Below are positions 1-9,813 of a stretch of DNA of 64,000 bases, piece by piece. The notes beneath the pieces were generated by a model. That model ran no database searches. It worked only from the letters and a program-made list of their open reading frames with translations, and had not been told where the DNA came from. Position 1 is the first letter of the stretch, and every line of letters begins with the position of its first letter. The position numbers were made by a program, and so were the translations under genes. This DNA is from Thiohalocapsa sp. (GTDB taxonomy: Bacteria > Pseudomonadota > Gammaproteobacteria > Chromatiales > Chromatiaceae): NCBI GenBank assembly GCA_021736785.1, contig JAIPFF010000002.1:62001-126000 (forward strand), read 5' to 3'.

Positions 1-234
1 GGCCTTGGTCGGCAGCACGATCTCTTTCATCAACAGTTTCAGGGCGTCGGCGATCGGCTGCAGCAGACCGCGCCAGCCGACCCGGTTCGGTCCGATGCGC
101 ACCTGGATATAGCCGATCACCTTGCGCTCGGCGTAGGTATACCAGGCAACCGCCGCCAGCAGCGGCAGAATGATCGCGGTGATCGCGATGACGCTTTGCA
201 CGGGTGTCGGCAGGGCGGACCAGAGCTCCATCAT
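1..234 (-). CDS. nuoH: NADH-quinone oxidoreductase subunit H (NuoH), N-terminal part
   Basis: This is a membrane subunit of respiratory complex I, at the junction between the quinone site and the proton-pumping arm. About 78 N-terminal residues are present: a first hydrophobic helix followed by the family signature [19 protein letters not shown]. The gene runs off the left edge, so its 3' end is missing. The start is ATGATG; the first ATG shares one base with the nuoG stop (TGATG), and the second ATG at 231 is equally possible. It is the last visible gene of the nuo operon. Confidence 0.93.
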   Translation of the reverse strand, partial: MMELWSALPTPVQSVIAITAIILPLLAAVAWYTYAERKVIGYIQVRIGPNRVGWRGLLQPIADALKLLMKEIVLPTKA

Positions 235-2609
235 CAGACCTTCTCCACCGTCATCGAACCGATTTGCGCACCTAGCGCTTCGCTGCCGGGAACCGCCGCG
301 GGAATGCGCGCGCAGCCCATCGCGACGCGGTCGTCGAGGCGCACGGGCAGACGGGCCTTCGCGTCGCCTTGCAGCACGTCGGCCTCGTCACCGTCCGCGA
401 GGCCCAGCGCTTCGGCCTGCCGCGGATGCAGATACAGGCCTGCGCCGTCGGCCAGTGGTGTACGACGCAGTGCCGGCGCGGCCCGAACCAACGGGTCGGA
501 GGCATAAATGGGCACATTGCCGACCCGGACCAGCGAAGCCTCGAGCAGCGTCGGATCGCAGAATGCGTAGCTGCCGCGGGGTTTGTTGTCCGGTTTCAAG
601 TCGGCGCATAGCGCGGCGAGCTCATCGTGCACCTGCTTGCCGCTGGCGTGGGAGAACCCGGCGAGCTCGAGCTGGTTACCGAGCACGCGCAGCACCTTCC
701 AGCCCGGACGTGCGTCACCGCGGGGCGCCACGGCGCCCTGGAACCGCTGCCAGTCACCGCCGGCATTGACGAAGGTACCCGAGGTCTCGGCGTAGAGGGC
801 GATCGGCAGCATGACGTCGGCCACCGACTCCAGCGCATCGCTGCGAAAAGCAGCGAACGCGAGCACATGCCGGGCGCCCGACAGCGCAGCCATCGCGAGG
901 CCGGGATCGATCAGGTCGTGGTCCGGCTCCAGACCCCAAAGCACATAAGCCTGCCGCGGCTCTTCGAGCAGCCCGCGCAGGTCGAGGCCGGACTGCTGCG
1001 CGTGGGCAGCCCCGGGCATCACGTGTGGGATGGCACCGGCAATATAGGCGCCGACGCTGTTCGCGCAACGCGGCACGTAGCCGAGCCGACAGCCGCAGGC
1101 GCCGGCGATCAGATATGCGAAATCCTTGATCAGGGTGTAGTCCGGGTCCGCTTCCGCCAGCGCGCCGATCAGGACCGCGGCACTGCCCCCACCGCCGGCC
1201 TTCTTCAGCGACGCGGCGAGCGCCTCGTGCGCCTCGGTCGGCTGGGCCTGTTTGATCAGTTTCGCCGTCTCGCCGGTGGATTTCTGCTTCAGCACCTTGG
1301 CGATGGCCGCCAGTTCCAGCAGCATGCGCCCGGGAGCGGCGACGATTTGGCGGCTCGGATGGGTCAGATCGAGCTCGAAAGGATTGAGCAGCGAGACAGA
1401 CGCGCCGGCCATCGCGGCCTTTCGGATGCGGTGGGCCAGCAGCGGCTGCTCTTGGCGGATATCGCTGCCGATGAGCAGTACGCCGGTCAGTTGCTCCAAC
1501 TCGCCGATGGGCAGGCCGAGCCAAGGCAGCAGCGGATCGGCACCGTCGCCGCGGAAGTCTTGCTGACGAAGGCGGGTCTCGATATGCAGGCCGCCCAGGC
1601 CGCGGACGATTTTTTGCGCGAGGTAAAGCTCTTCGAGGGTCGCCGTCGGCGACATCAGCCAGCCGAGCTGATCCGGGGCGACCGACTTCAGCGCATCGGC
1701 CGCCGCATGCAGGGCCTCCTGCCACTCCACCTCGTGCCAGGTGCCGTCGCGCTTGACCATCGGAGCGGTCAGCCGGCTCGCGCTATTCAGGCCTTCGTAG
1801 CTGAAGCGGTCGCGATCGGAGATCCAGGTCTCGTTGACGGCTTCGTTGTCGCGCGGGTGCACGCGCATGACCTGTCCGTCGCGAATATGCAAGCTCAGGT
1901 TCGAGCCGACGCTGTCGTGGGGGGCGATGCTCTCCTCGGAGGTCAGCTCCCAGGCGCGGGCGGTGAACCGATAGGGCTTCGAGGTCAAAGCGCCAACCGG
2001 GCAAAGGTCGATGATGTTGCCGGACAGCTCATGGGCGACGGTATGCTCGACGAAGGTGCCGATGCGCATATCCTCGCCGCGACCGGTAGCGCCGAGCTCG
2101 CGCACGCCGGCGATCTCGGCACCGAAGCGCACGCAACGGGTGCAGTGGATGCAGCGGGTCATATCCGTGGCGATCAGCGGACCGAGATTCTCGTCCTTGA
2201 CGACGCGCTTGCGCTCGGAAAACCGCGACACATCTTCGCCGTAGCCCATGGAGACGTCCTGCAGCTCGCACTCCCCGCCCTGATCGCAGATCGGGCAGTC
2301 GAGCGGATGGTTGATCAGCAGGAATTCCATGGTGCCGCGCTGGGCGTCGAGGGCCTTCGGCGAGCGCGTCTGCACCTTCATGCCGTCGCCGACCGGGGTC
2401 GCGCAGGCCGGCACGGGCTTCGGGAACGGGCGCCCGCCCTGCTCCGCCTCGACCAGACACATACGGCAGTTCGCGGCGATGGACAGCTTGTCGTGGTAGC
2501 AGAACCGCGGGATGGCGATGCCCTCGCGATCCGCGACCTGGATGATCATCTCGCCCGGCGCTGCCTCGCAGGCGCGGCCGTCGATCTCGATGGTGATCTT
2601 GTCGGACAT
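234..2609 (-). CDS. nuoG: NADH-quinone oxidoreductase subunit G (NuoG)
   Basis: Iron-sulfur subunit of the peripheral arm of complex I, carrying electrons from the NADH dehydrogenase module toward quinone. The 791-residue protein begins with a 2Fe-2S ferredoxin domain (Cys37, Cys48, Cys51, Cys69). It is followed by the HxxxCxxC region ([19 protein letters not shown]), a 4Fe-4S pair starting [10 protein letters not shown], and a long C-terminal molybdopterin-oxidoreductase-like domain without obvious cofactor function. Length fits the family (about 780-900). It lies 65 nt after nuoF. Confidence 0.96.
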   Translation of the reverse strand: MSDKITIEIDGRACEAAPGEMIIQVADREGIAIPRFCYHDKLSIAANCRMCLVEAEQGGRPFPKPVPACATPVGDGMKVQTRSPKALDAQRGTMEFLLINHPLDCPICDQGGECELQDVSMGYGEDVSRFSERKRVVKDENLGPLIATDMTRCIHCTRCVRFGAEIAGVRELGATGRGEDMRIGTFVEHTVAHELSGNIIDLCPVGALTSKPYRFTARAWELTSEESIAPHDSVGSNLSLHIRDGQVMRVHPRDNEAVNETWISDRDRFSYEGLNSASRLTAPMVKRDGTWHEVEWQEALHAAADALKSVAPDQLGWLMSPTATLEELYLAQKIVRGLGGLHIETRLRQQDFRGDGADPLLPWLGLPIGELEQLTGVLLIGSDIRQEQPLLAHRIRKAAMAGASVSLLNPFELDLTHPSRQIVAAPGRMLLELAAIAKVLKQKSTGETAKLIKQAQPTEAHEALAASLKKAGGGGSAAVLIGALAEADPDYTLIKDFAYLIAGACGCRLGYVPRCANSVGAYIAGAIPHVMPGAAHAQQSGLDLRGLLEEPRQAYVLWGLEPDHDLIDPGLAMAALSGARHVLAFAAFRSDALESVADVMLPIALYAETSGTFVNAGGDWQRFQGAVAPRGDARPGWKVLRVLGNQLELAGFSHASGKQVHDELAALCADLKPDNKPRGSYAFCDPTLLEASLVRVGNVPIYASDPLVRAAPALRRTPLADGAGLYLHPRQAEALGLADGDEADVLQGDAKARLPVRLDDRVAMGCARIPAAVPGSEALGAQIGSMTVEKV

Positions 2610-2674
2610 CTAAACTACAGTGCTCCAGCTGCGCGCGGCCCCGATGCGGTGACTCGTCCTCATGCGGGCGTACC

Positions 2675-3964
2675 TTAAGCCGCCTCGACCATGGGCTTGC
2701 CGTGGTCGATCAGGTATTCGAACTCCTGACGGTAATGCTTCAGAAAGCTCTGAACCGGCATCGCCGCGGCATCGCCCAGAGCGCAGATCGTGCGCCCGCC
2801 GATGCGCCCCGCCACGCTGTCGAGAAGGTCGAGATCGCTGCGCCGGCCCTTGCCTTCGAGGATGCGGTGCAGTACACGCGACAGCCAACCGGTGCCCTCT
2901 CGGCACGGCGTGCACTGCCCGCAGGACTCGTGCGCATAGAAATGCGCGAGATTCGCGAGGACTTTCACCATGCAAGTCCCTTCGGCGATGACGATGACCG
3001 CCCCGGAGCCGAGCATGGAGCCGACCTTTGCGATGGAGTCGTAGTCCATGTCGGTCTCCATCATGATGCGGCCCGGCACCACCGGCACCGATGATCCCCC
3101 GGGGATCACCGCCTTCAACGCCCGACCGTCCTTGACGCCGCCGGCCATTTTCAAGACCTCTCGGAACGGCGTCCCGAGGGGCACTTCGACGTTGGTCGGC
3201 TGATTGACGTGGCCGGAAATCGAGAACAGCTTCGGACCGCCATTGTTGGGCCTACCCTGGTCCAGGAACCACTGACCGCCCTTCTCCAGGATGACGGGCA
3301 CCGAGGCCAGGGACTCGGTGTTGTTGATGGTCGTCGGCTTTCCGTAAAGGCCCGACTGCGCCGGGAACGGCGGCTTGAAGCGCGGCTGACCCTTCTTGCC
3401 TTCCAGCGACTCCAGCAACGCCGTCTCCTCGCCGCAGATGTAGGCGCCGGCACCGAGATGCGTGTACAGATCGAAGTCGACGCCCGAGCCCATCAGGTTC
3501 TTGCCCAGCAGGCCCGCCGCATAGGCTTCCTCGAGGGCGTTCTCGAAACGCTCGGTCGGCTCGTAGAATTCGCCGCGGATATAGTTGTAGCCGACGGTGG
3601 CGCCGATGCAGTAGCCCGCAATGGCCATACCCTCGATGAGTTGGTGCGGGTTATAGCGCATGATGTCCCGGTCCTTGCAGGTTCCGGGCTCGCCCTCGTC
3701 CGAGTTACAGACGATGTACTTCTGCACCGGCGCATTACGCGGCATGAAGCTCCATTTAAGGCCGGTCGGAAAGCCGGCGCCGCCGCGCCCGCGCAGCGCC
3801 GAGAGCTTGAGCTCCTCGATCAGCGTGGCCGGATCCGGCTTCTCCTGCAGAATCTTTTCCCACTGCACATAACCGCCGATGCTGCGATAGCTCTCGAGCG
3901 TAAAGCGCACCGCGGGGTCGAGATGCATGTTGCGGAAGCAAACGGTGTCGTGATGCTTGGCCAT
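2675..3964 (-). CDS. nuoF: NADH-quinone oxidoreductase subunit F (NuoF)
   Basis: NADH- and FMN-binding subunit that begins electron transfer in complex I. The 429-residue protein carries the glycine-rich FMN/NADH motif [15 protein letters not shown], the [19 protein letters not shown] segment, and the 4Fe-4S ligand motif [15 protein letters not shown] with a later cysteine in TICALGD. The length is standard. The ATG start lies 19 nt after the nuoE stop. Confidence 0.97.
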   Translation of the reverse strand: MAKHHDTVCFRNMHLDPAVRFTLESYRSIGGYVQWEKILQEKPDPATLIEELKLSALRGRGGAGFPTGLKWSFMPRNAPVQKYIVCNSDEGEPGTCKDRDIMRYNPHQLIEGMAIAGYCIGATVGYNYIRGEFYEPTERFENALEEAYAAGLLGKNLMGSGVDFDLYTHLGAGAYICGEETALLESLEGKKGQPRFKPPFPAQSGLYGKPTTINNTESLASVPVILEKGGQWFLDQGRPNNGGPKLFSISGHVNQPTNVEVPLGTPFREVLKMAGGVKDGRALKAVIPGGSSVPVVPGRIMMETDMDYDSIAKVGSMLGSGAVIVIAEGTCMVKVLANLAHFYAHESCGQCTPCREGTGWLSRVLHRILEGKGRRSDLDLLDSVAGRIGGRTICALGDAAAMPVQSFLKHYRQEFEYLIDHGKPMVEAA

Positions 3965-3983
3965 GAGGTGAAGTCCGTGCGCG

Positions 3984-4511
3984 TCAGTCGAGATCGTCGA
4001 TCAGCTTATCCAGGGCTTCCGGCGTCACGCACTCGTGGTATTGCTTGTCGATCATGACAGCGGGTGCATGCCGGCAGGCGCCCAGGCACTCGAACTCCTT
4101 GAACGTGAACTTGCCGTCGGCGCTGGTGCCGCCCGGCGCGACTTTGTACTTGTGCTCCACATGCTCCATCAGCGCTTCGGCACCGCCGAGCATGCAGGAG
4201 ATACTGTTGCAGACGCAGATCTTATGACGCCCGACCGGCTCCAGGTCGTACATCGCATAAAAGGTGGCGACCTCGTAAACGGACACTTCCGGCATATCGA
4301 GGTACGCCGCGACGTCGTCCATCAGCGCTTTCGTCAGCCAGCCGCCGTTGTAATCCTGAACGATGGTCAGCGCGGGCATCACCGCGGACTGCTTCCATTC
4401 CGGCGGATACTTGGCGATGTGCTTGTCGATCTCGGCGCGGATCTCGGGCGTAAACAGGCTGCCCTTATCCACGTCATGGACGACGGCAAGCGGCGCGTTA
4501 CGAAAACTCAT
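3984..4511 (-). CDS. nuoE: NADH-quinone oxidoreductase subunit E (NuoE)
   Basis: Thioredoxin-fold 2Fe-2S subunit of the NADH dehydrogenase module. The 175-residue protein has the cluster ligands in CVCNSISC and ECLGAC, as expected for the 24-kDa subunit. The frame stays open upstream, but the start at 4511 ([10 protein letters not shown]) gives an ATGA overlap with the nuoD stop and the usual family length, so I chose it. Confidence 0.95.
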   Translation of the reverse strand: MSFRNAPLAVVHDVDKGSLFTPEIRAEIDKHIAKYPPEWKQSAVMPALTIVQDYNGGWLTKALMDDVAAYLDMPEVSVYEVATFYAMYDLEPVGRHKICVCNSISCMLGGAEALMEHVEHKYKVAPGGTSADGKFTFKEFECLGACRHAPAVMIDKQYHECVTPEALDKLIDDLD

Positions 4512-5770
4512 CAGCGGTCGATCTCCCCGAACACGATATCCATGGTGCCGATGATGGCGACGACATCCGCCAGCATGTGGCCCTTCGCCATTTCGTCCAT
4601 CGCCGCCAGATGCGCAAAGCCCGGCGCCCGAACCTTGAGACGATAGGGCTTGTTGGCGCCATCGGAGACGATGTAGCAGCCGAACTCGCCCTTGGGCGCC
4701 TCGACCGCGGCGTAGACTTCCCCCGGCGGCGGGCAGTAGCCCTCGGTAAACAGTTTGAAGTGGTGAATCAGCGCTTCCATGTCGTCCTTCATGCCGACAC
4801 GGCTCGGCGGGGTGACCTTGTGATCGTCCACCATGACCGGCCCCGGGTGCTTGCGCAGCCAGTCGACGCATTGGCGGACGATACGGTTCGACTGGCGCAT
4901 CTCCTCGACGCGAACCAGATAGCGGTCGTAACAATCGCCGTTCTGCCCCACCGGGATATCGAAGTCGACCTCGTCATAGGCCGCGTAAGGCTGTTTCTTG
5001 CGCAGATCCCAGGCAATGCCCGAGCCGCGCAGCATCGGTCCGGTGAAGCCCAGGTTCATGGCGCGATCCGCGTCGACGACACCGATCCCCACCGTTCGCT
5101 GCTTCCAGATGCGGTTGTCGGTCAGCAAGGTCTCGTACTCGTCGACCAGCTTCGGGAAGCGGTCGGTGAAATCCTCGATGAAGTCGAGCAACGAGCCACT
5201 GCGGGCCTTGTTCAGCTTCTTGAAGGTACGCTTGCCGTGCCATTCCGTCTTCTCGTCCGGAAAGCGCGGCATACGGTCCGGCAGATCGCGATAGACGCCG
5301 CCGGGCCGGTAATAGGTGGCATGCAGGCGCGCGCCCGAGACCGCCTCGTAGCAGTCCATGAGGTCTTCGCGCTCGCGGAAGCAGTAGAGGAAGACGCTCA
5401 TCGCACCGACATCGAGCGCGTGCGCGCCGAGCCACATCAAGTGGTTCAAGATCCGCGTGATCTCGTCGAACATCGTACGGATGTACTGGGCGCGGATCGG
5501 CACCTCGACGCCGAGCAACTTCTCGATGGCGCGCACGTAGCCGTGCTCATTGCACATCATCGACACGTAGTCGAGCCGGTCCATATAGCCGATGCTTTGG
5601 TTGTACGGCTTGGACTCGGCAAGCTTCTCCGTGCCCCGGTGCAGCAGGCCGACATGCGGATCGGCCCGGTCGATAACCTCGCCGTCCATTTCCAGCACCA
5701 GGCGCAGCACGCCGTGCGCGGCCGGATGCTGCGGGCCGAAATTCAGCGTGTAGTTGCGGATCTCAGGCAT
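4511..5770 (-). CDS. nuoD: NADH-quinone oxidoreductase subunit D (NuoD)
   Basis: The 49-kDa subunit, related to NiFe-hydrogenase large subunits, that forms the quinone-binding pocket of complex I. The 419-residue protein starts [20 protein letters not shown] and contains [16 protein letters not shown]; it ends DIVFGEIDR, the canonical C-terminus. An upstream in-frame ATG would add 11 residues not seen in the family, so 5770 is preferred. The gene overlaps nuoC by 8 nt and nuoE by 4-nt ATGA coupling. Confidence 0.97.
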   Translation of the reverse strand: MPEIRNYTLNFGPQHPAAHGVLRLVLEMDGEVIDRADPHVGLLHRGTEKLAESKPYNQSIGYMDRLDYVSMMCNEHGYVRAIEKLLGVEVPIRAQYIRTMFDEITRILNHLMWLGAHALDVGAMSVFLYCFREREDLMDCYEAVSGARLHATYYRPGGVYRDLPDRMPRFPDEKTEWHGKRTFKKLNKARSGSLLDFIEDFTDRFPKLVDEYETLLTDNRIWKQRTVGIGVVDADRAMNLGFTGPMLRGSGIAWDLRKKQPYAAYDEVDFDIPVGQNGDCYDRYLVRVEEMRQSNRIVRQCVDWLRKHPGPVMVDDHKVTPPSRVGMKDDMEALIHHFKLFTEGYCPPPGEVYAAVEAPKGEFGCYIVSDGANKPYRLKVRAPGFAHLAAMDEMAKGHMLADVVAIIGTMDIVFGEIDR

Positions 5771-6479
5771 TCGCCGCTCCCTCCGGATCGCGATCGCCGA
5801 CATAACGGCTGTCGCTGCGGATCACCCGCGGAACCAGTGTACGTGGCTCGATTTCGAGCGGCTCGTAGACGACGCGGCCCTGCTCCGGGTCGTAGCGCAT
5901 GGCCACGTGCCCGCTGAGCGGGAAATCCTTGCGGAACGGGTGGCCGACGAAGCCGTAGTCGGTCAGCAGTCGACGCAGGTCGGGGTGCCCCTTGAACAGG
6001 ATCCCGAACAGGTCGAAGGCCTCGCGCTCGAACCAATTCGCGGCGCTCCAGATGCCGTCGACGGAATCCACCATCGGCTGCAGACCGCCGGCGTAGACCT
6101 TCAGGCGCAGCCGACGGTTGTAGTGCATCGACAGCAGATGGTAAGCGACGGCGAAACGCTCGGGATCGTCGAGGTCGATTTCGACGTCGCGGTCGACGCC
6201 GCGGCCGAAGCCGGTCAGCGAGGCCTCGGCGGTCTCCCACTCCGAGGTGCCGAAGGCGCTGTAATCCACGCCGCAGAGGTCGATCAGCTGCTCGAAGCGG
6301 AAGGCCTTATCGGCGCGCAGCGTCTTGCACACGTCGAGCAGCTCGGCCGCCGGCAGCGTCATTGTCAGTTCGCCGTGGGCGGACGCGAGCGCGAAGCCCT
6401 CGCCGCTCCAGCGTTCGGCCAGAAGCTCGGCAAGGGCGTCGATGCGCGCGTCGCCCGTCGATGGAAGCTCGGTTGTCAT
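5763..6479 (-). CDS. nuoC: NADH-quinone oxidoreductase subunit C (NuoC)
   Basis: The 30-kDa subunit of the complex I connecting module. The 238-residue protein has the conserved segment [20 protein letters not shown] followed by [17 protein letters not shown]. It is a separate gene rather than the enterobacterial nuoCD fusion. It lies 27 nt downstream of nuoB and overlaps the nuoD start. Confidence 0.96.
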   Translation of the reverse strand: MTTELPSTGDARIDALAELLAERWSGEGFALASAHGELTMTLPAAELLDVCKTLRADKAFRFEQLIDLCGVDYSAFGTSEWETAEASLTGFGRGVDRDVEIDLDDPERFAVAYHLLSMHYNRRLRLKVYAGGLQPMVDSVDGIWSAANWFEREAFDLFGILFKGHPDLRRLLTDYGFVGHPFRKDFPLSGHVAMRYDPEQGRVVYEPLEIEPRTLVPRVIRSDSRYVGDRDPEGAANA

Positions 6480-6506
6480 GATGGATCGCGCTCGGACCAG
6501 GACTGC

Positions 6507-6983
6507 TCAGCGGGCGATGGTGTTTGTTCGCCGGATTTTGTTCTGCAGTTGCAGGATTCCGTACAACAAGGCCTCCGCGGTCGGCGGACACCCCGGCACG
6601 TAGACGTCGACGGGAACAATGCGGTCGCAACCGCGCACCACCGCGTATGAATAGTGGTAATAACCGCCGCCGTTGGCGCAGGATCCCATCGAGATCACCC
6701 ACCGAGGCTCGGCCATTTGGTCGTAGACCTTGCGCAGCGCGGGCGCCATCTTATTGACCAGCGTACCGGCGACGATCATCACGTCGGACTGCCGCGGGCT
6801 CGGGCGAAACACGATGCCGAAGCGGTCGAGATCGTAGCGCGCCGCACCGGCGTGCATCATTTCAACCGCGCAGCAGGCAAGGCCGAAGGTCATCGGCCAG
6901 AGCGACCCCGTGCGGGCCCAATTGATGAGTTTGTCTGCCGTCGTCGTGACGAAGCCTTCTTCGAGGACGCCTTCTATTCCCAT
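6507..6983 (-). CDS. nuoB: NADH-quinone oxidoreductase subunit B (NuoB)
   Basis: Carries the terminal N2 4Fe-4S cluster that hands electrons to quinone. The 158-residue protein starts [11 protein letters not shown] and contains the tandem cysteines in [12 protein letters not shown] plus SMGSCANGG and YVPGCPP, which complete the cluster ligands. An in-frame ATG 21 nt upstream (7004) would add MEKRSIG. The shorter form matches the family N-terminus and overlaps the nuoA end by 10 nt. Confidence 0.96.
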   Translation of the reverse strand: MGIEGVLEEGFVTTTADKLINWARTGSLWPMTFGLACCAVEMMHAGAARYDLDRFGIVFRPSPRQSDVMIVAGTLVNKMAPALRKVYDQMAEPRWVISMGSCANGGGYYHYSYAVVRGCDRIVPVDVYVPGCPPTAEALLYGILQLQNKIRRTNTIAR

Positions 6984-7330
6984 TCCAATGCTCCTTTTTT
7001 CCACTCGTAGATAAAGCCTACGACAAGGATGCCTAGAAACACCGACATGGCGATGAAGCCGGCCATGCCAAGCTCATCCAACACCACGGCCCACGGGAAC
7101 AGGAACGCGATCTCCAGATCGAAGATGATGAAAAGGATGGCGACCAAGTAGTAGCGCACATCGAATTTCATGCGTGCGCTTTCGAAGGCCTCGAACCCGC
7201 ACTCGTAGGGCGAGTCCTTTTCCTGATCGGGACGGCGCGGGCCGAGGACCATGCCCAGCACGCGGGGCACGAAGCCCACGAGAAGCGCGATCACGACGAA
7301 GATCAGGATGTGAAGGTACTCTTCCAACAC
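6974..7330 (-). CDS. nuoA: NADH-quinone oxidoreductase subunit A (NuoA)
   Basis: Small membrane subunit of complex I with three predicted transmembrane helices. The 118-residue protein has the conserved loop [20 protein letters not shown] and the helix [16 protein letters not shown]. It is the first gene of the nuo operon. The 138 nt between it and the terminator at 7469 should hold the promoter, although I see no clear -35/-10 pair. Confidence 0.96.
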   Translation of the reverse strand: MLEEYLHILIFVVIALLVGFVPRVLGMVLGPRRPDQEKDSPYECGFEAFESARMKFDVRYYLVAILFIIFDLEIAFLFPWAVVLDELGMAGFIAMSVFLGILVVGFIYEWKKGALEWE

Positions 7331-7468
7331 GAGGTCGGCTCCCGGTTATTTTCTTATGTACTCAGGGCACGAAGACGCGGCAGTCTAGTTCAGGCGCACA
7401 CCGTGTGTCAAGCCGACAAGACATCCGGAATTCTTTGCGAATCAGCCGGTTAGCGCAAACCAGCGCCC

Positions 7469-7504
7469 AAAAAAAAGCGGCTCTCGCGCAGGCGAAGCCG
7501 CTTT
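7469..7504 (-). terminator. Rho-independent terminator after secG-tRNA-Leu
   Basis: Read on the minus strand, AGCGGCTTCG...CGAGAGCCGCT forms a hairpin followed by eight T residues. It lies directly after the tRNA-Leu 3' end and before nuoA, so it separates tpiA-secG-tRNA transcription from the nuo operon. Confidence 0.85.
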
Positions 7505-7510
7505 CGTAAG

Positions 7511-7595
7511 TGGTGCCGACGGCCGGACTCGAACCGGCACGGCTTGCGCCACTGCCCCCTCAAGACAGCGTGTCTACCAATTCCACCACGTCGGC
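7511..7595 (-). tRNA. tRNA-Leu (anticodon GAG)
   Basis: On the minus strand an 85-nt tRNA begins GCCGACGTGGTGG and ends GTCGGCACCA with an encoded CCA. The acceptor stem GCCGACG/CGTCGGC pairs perfectly. The anticodon arm CTGTC-TTGAGGG-GGCAG exposes GAG. A short variable arm hairpin and the T arm (GGTTCGAGTCC) follow. The position between secG and the next operon is typical of gammaproteobacteria. Confidence 0.98.
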
Positions 7596-7693
7596 AAAAA
7601 TCATCAACATTGCGCCTATTCTACCCTTTCGCGGCCCCGCGCGCCGACTTTCCGACGTCGCGGCGAGGCATCCGGGCGCCCTTGGCCAAATTG

Positions 7694-8251
7694 CTACTGG
7701 GCGGTATCCCGCGGCTGCGCGGCGGGCGGCAGATCGGCGTCATCCGGCACCTGCTCCATATCCGGGACTGCCGGCAGATCCTCCGCCGGCGGCGCGTCGA
7801 CGCCCTCGTCCGCTCCGATCGCCCGGACAGGAATATCGGCCGGAATGTCCGAATCCCGATCGGCGGCCGGTGGCGGCAGCTCGGCATCGAGCGCGGGCAC
7901 ATCCACGGCATCGCCGGCGAACGGCGGATTATCGCCCGCGGCCGGAGGCAGATCCGCGTCGACGCCGGGCGCCGGTCGCGCGGGCATCTCGACGTCGTCC
8001 ATCAAGCCCGCGGGCTCTCCGACCTGTGCGGCAAAATAGGCGAGCGCCATGCTGGTCAGAAAGAACAGCGTCGCCAAGACCGCGGTGGAACGGCTCAGAA
8101 ACGAGCCCGAGCCTTGAGCGCCGAATACCGTCGCCGACGCACCGCTGCCGAACGCCGCACCCGCGTCCGCGCCCTTGCCGTGCTGAATCAGGATCAGAGC
8201 TACAAGGCCGATCGCCAGCAGCAGATGAACAACCGTCAGAATGAGTTGCAT
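7694..8251 (-). CDS. secG: Preprotein translocase subunit SecG with long acidic tail
   Basis: Auxiliary membrane subunit of the SecYEG protein-export channel. The start [20 protein letters not shown] gives the first helix, followed by the SecG hallmark region [16 protein letters not shown] and a second helix. The 185-residue protein is longer than usual because the last 105 or so residues form a Pro/Asp/Ala-rich, strongly acidic tail. An upstream in-frame start (8320) is inferior because it would put a charged stretch before the first helix. Confidence 0.92.
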   Translation of the reverse strand: MQLILTVVHLLLAIGLVALILIQHGKGADAGAAFGSGASATVFGAQGSGSFLSRSTAVLATLFFLTSMALAYFAAQVGEPAGLMDDVEMPARPAPGVDADLPPAAGDNPPFAGDAVDVPALDAELPPPAADRDSDIPADIPVRAIGADEGVDAPPAEDLPAVPDMEQVPDDADLPPAAQPRDTAQ

Positions 8252-8319
8252 GTCGTTCCGTATGTGATTGAGTCTGCCGGGCTGATCGCGGGCCGGCCCG
8301 GGGCGGGCCCGCGCCGGCA

Positions 8320-9081
8320 TCAGGCGTTGGCGTCGCCGGCCTTGCAGATGGCCAGGAAGTCCCCCGCCTTCAGGGCGGCACCGCCTATCAAGCCACCATC
8401 GATGTCGGTCCGGCCGATCAGTTCCATCGCATTGTCGGGCTTCATGCTGCCGCCGTAGAGGATCAGCACCGACTCGGCCACGGCGGCGTCTTTGGCCGCG
8501 ATACGCTTGCGCAGGAATGCGTGGACTTCCTGAGCTTGGTCGGGCGTGGCGGTGACGCCGGTACCGATGGCCCAGACCGGCTCATAGGCGATCACGCCAC
8601 GGGCGAGCGCCTCGGCACCGCCGGCGTCGAGCACCGCATCCAGATGACGGGCGACGACCTCTTCGGTCTTGCCGCCCTCGCGCTGATCGAGCGTCTCGCC
8701 GACGCACAGGATCGGCGTCAGCCCCTGACTCAGCGCCTGCATGTACTTGCGGGCCACGATCTCGTCGGTCTCGCCGTTGAACATGCGCCGCTCCGAGTGA
8801 CCCACGATGGCGTAGGTGCAGCCGAAGTCTTTGAGCATGGCCGCCGACACCTGCCCGGTAAACGCACCGCATTCTTCGCGGGAGACATCCTGCGCCCCGT
8901 AGGCCACCGCGGTGCCGCGCAGCAGATCTTCGGCCAGGTACAAATACGGAAACGGCGGGCAGACGGCAACCGACGCCTTTTGAATATCGGCGATGCCTGC
9001 TTTGATGCCGTTGAGCAGGTCGATGCTATCGGCCTTGCTCCCGTTCATTTTCCAGTTGCCAGCGATCAGCGGTCGGCGCAT
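8320..9081 (-). CDS. tpiA: Triosephosphate isomerase
   Basis: Cytoplasmic glycolytic enzyme that interconverts dihydroxyacetone phosphate and glyceraldehyde 3-phosphate. The 253-residue protein has the N-terminal [10 protein letters not shown] (substrate-binding Lys), the catalytic His in [10 protein letters not shown], the catalytic Glu in [11 protein letters not shown] (loop 6) and the phosphate-binding [10 protein letters not shown]. It is followed 68 nt downstream by secG, a very common pairing. Confidence 0.97.
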   Translation of the reverse strand: MRRPLIAGNWKMNGSKADSIDLLNGIKAGIADIQKASVAVCPPFPYLYLAEDLLRGTAVAYGAQDVSREECGAFTGQVSAAMLKDFGCTYAIVGHSERRMFNGETDEIVARKYMQALSQGLTPILCVGETLDQREGGKTEEVVARHLDAVLDAGGAEALARGVIAYEPVWAIGTGVTATPDQAQEVHAFLRKRIAAKDAAVAESVLILYGGSMKPDNAMELIGRTDIDGGLIGGAALKAGDFLAICKAGDANA

Positions 9082-9095
9082 GACTCAACCCCCAA

Positions 9096-9119
9096 GAAAA
9101 GCCCGGCATCTTAGCCGGG
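9096..9119 (-). terminator. Probable terminator of the aspC-pseudopilin unit
   Basis: Minus-strand reading gives CCCGGC-TAAGAT-GCCGGG followed by CTTTTC. The 6-bp GC-rich stem with a short T run lies about 85 nt after the pseudopilin gene and just upstream of tpiA. The T tract is short, so strength is uncertain. Confidence 0.55.
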
Positions 9120-9204
9120 ATACGAAGCTTGCGCAAGGACAGGCGCCGAGCAGGCTCTACCGCGGGGAGTCGGACGCGGTTGCCCGCTTTGGCGATCGCC
9201 CTGC

Positions 9205-9813
9205 TCAGCCGCAGTCGATGTCCACGCCCTCGGCGAGCCGCACCCGGCCCGGGCCACTGACGATCAGCCTGCGCGGCGCGACGACGTCGCCGGCTCGGGC
9301 GGAGTCGGCGCGCGCATGGTCATCGGCCGCGCAGAAATCGATGCTGCCGCCGGCGGCACCCTGCAGCGTACCGTCTGCGCCGAATACGAAGCCGTCGACG
9401 TTGGACATGATTCGCAGGCTGTCGGCGGGAGCGACGACCCGAAGGATCTCGCCCGACGGGACCGCGATCACGCCGTAGCCTTCGGCCCAAGCGCCGCGGT
9501 CCGCCAGGCAGCCCGCGTCCGGATCGCCCCCCGCCAGCGGACAGACCATCACCTCGCCCGCGCGCAGCACCGCTTCCGAGCGGGCGTAGCCCAGGTGGGC
9601 GATCATACCGTTGACCTCCGCCACCCGGGCGCTGCGCGCGACGACACCCGAAAATGCCGACACGCCGAGCATCAGCAGGACGGCGCCGATCGCGATCGCG
9701 ACCACCAGCTCGATCAGGGTGATGCCGGCCATCGACGAGACCTTGCGGTGCCGCGCCCCGCGCTCGCCGCGGCGGGAGACGGCCTTGCGCGGACGCGGCG
9801 CGCAAATCCTCAT
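9205..9813 (-). CDS. FimT/GspH-type pseudopilin
   Basis: A prepilin-like protein with a type III leader: a basic N-terminus of about 30 residues, then MAG followed by ITLIELVVAIAIGAVLLMLGV, the hydrophobic helix recognised by prepilin peptidase (cleavage after Gly, conserved Glu at +5). The C-terminal part (GWGVIA-like WAEGYGVIAVPSG, later cysteines) fits the GspH/FimT family. The start at 9813 overlaps the aspC stop (ATGA), which argues for translational coupling; MAG at 9729 is an alternative. No other pilus genes are adjacent. Confidence 0.75.
   Translation of the reverse strand: MRICAPRPRKAVSRRGERGARHRKVSSMAGITLIELVVAIAIGAVLLMLGVSAFSGVVARSARVAEVNGMIAHLGYARSEAVLRAGEVMVCPLAGGDPDAGCLADRGAWAEGYGVIAVPSGEILRVVAPADSLRIMSNVDGFVFGADGTLQGAAGGSIDFCAADDHARADSARAGDVVAPRRLIVSGPGRVRLAEGVDIDCG

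Noticed and set aside
627-2678. 683-residue open frame on the plus strand opposite nuoG
   Set aside because: Shadow of the GC-rich nuoG gene; nuoG has all family motifs and this frame has none.
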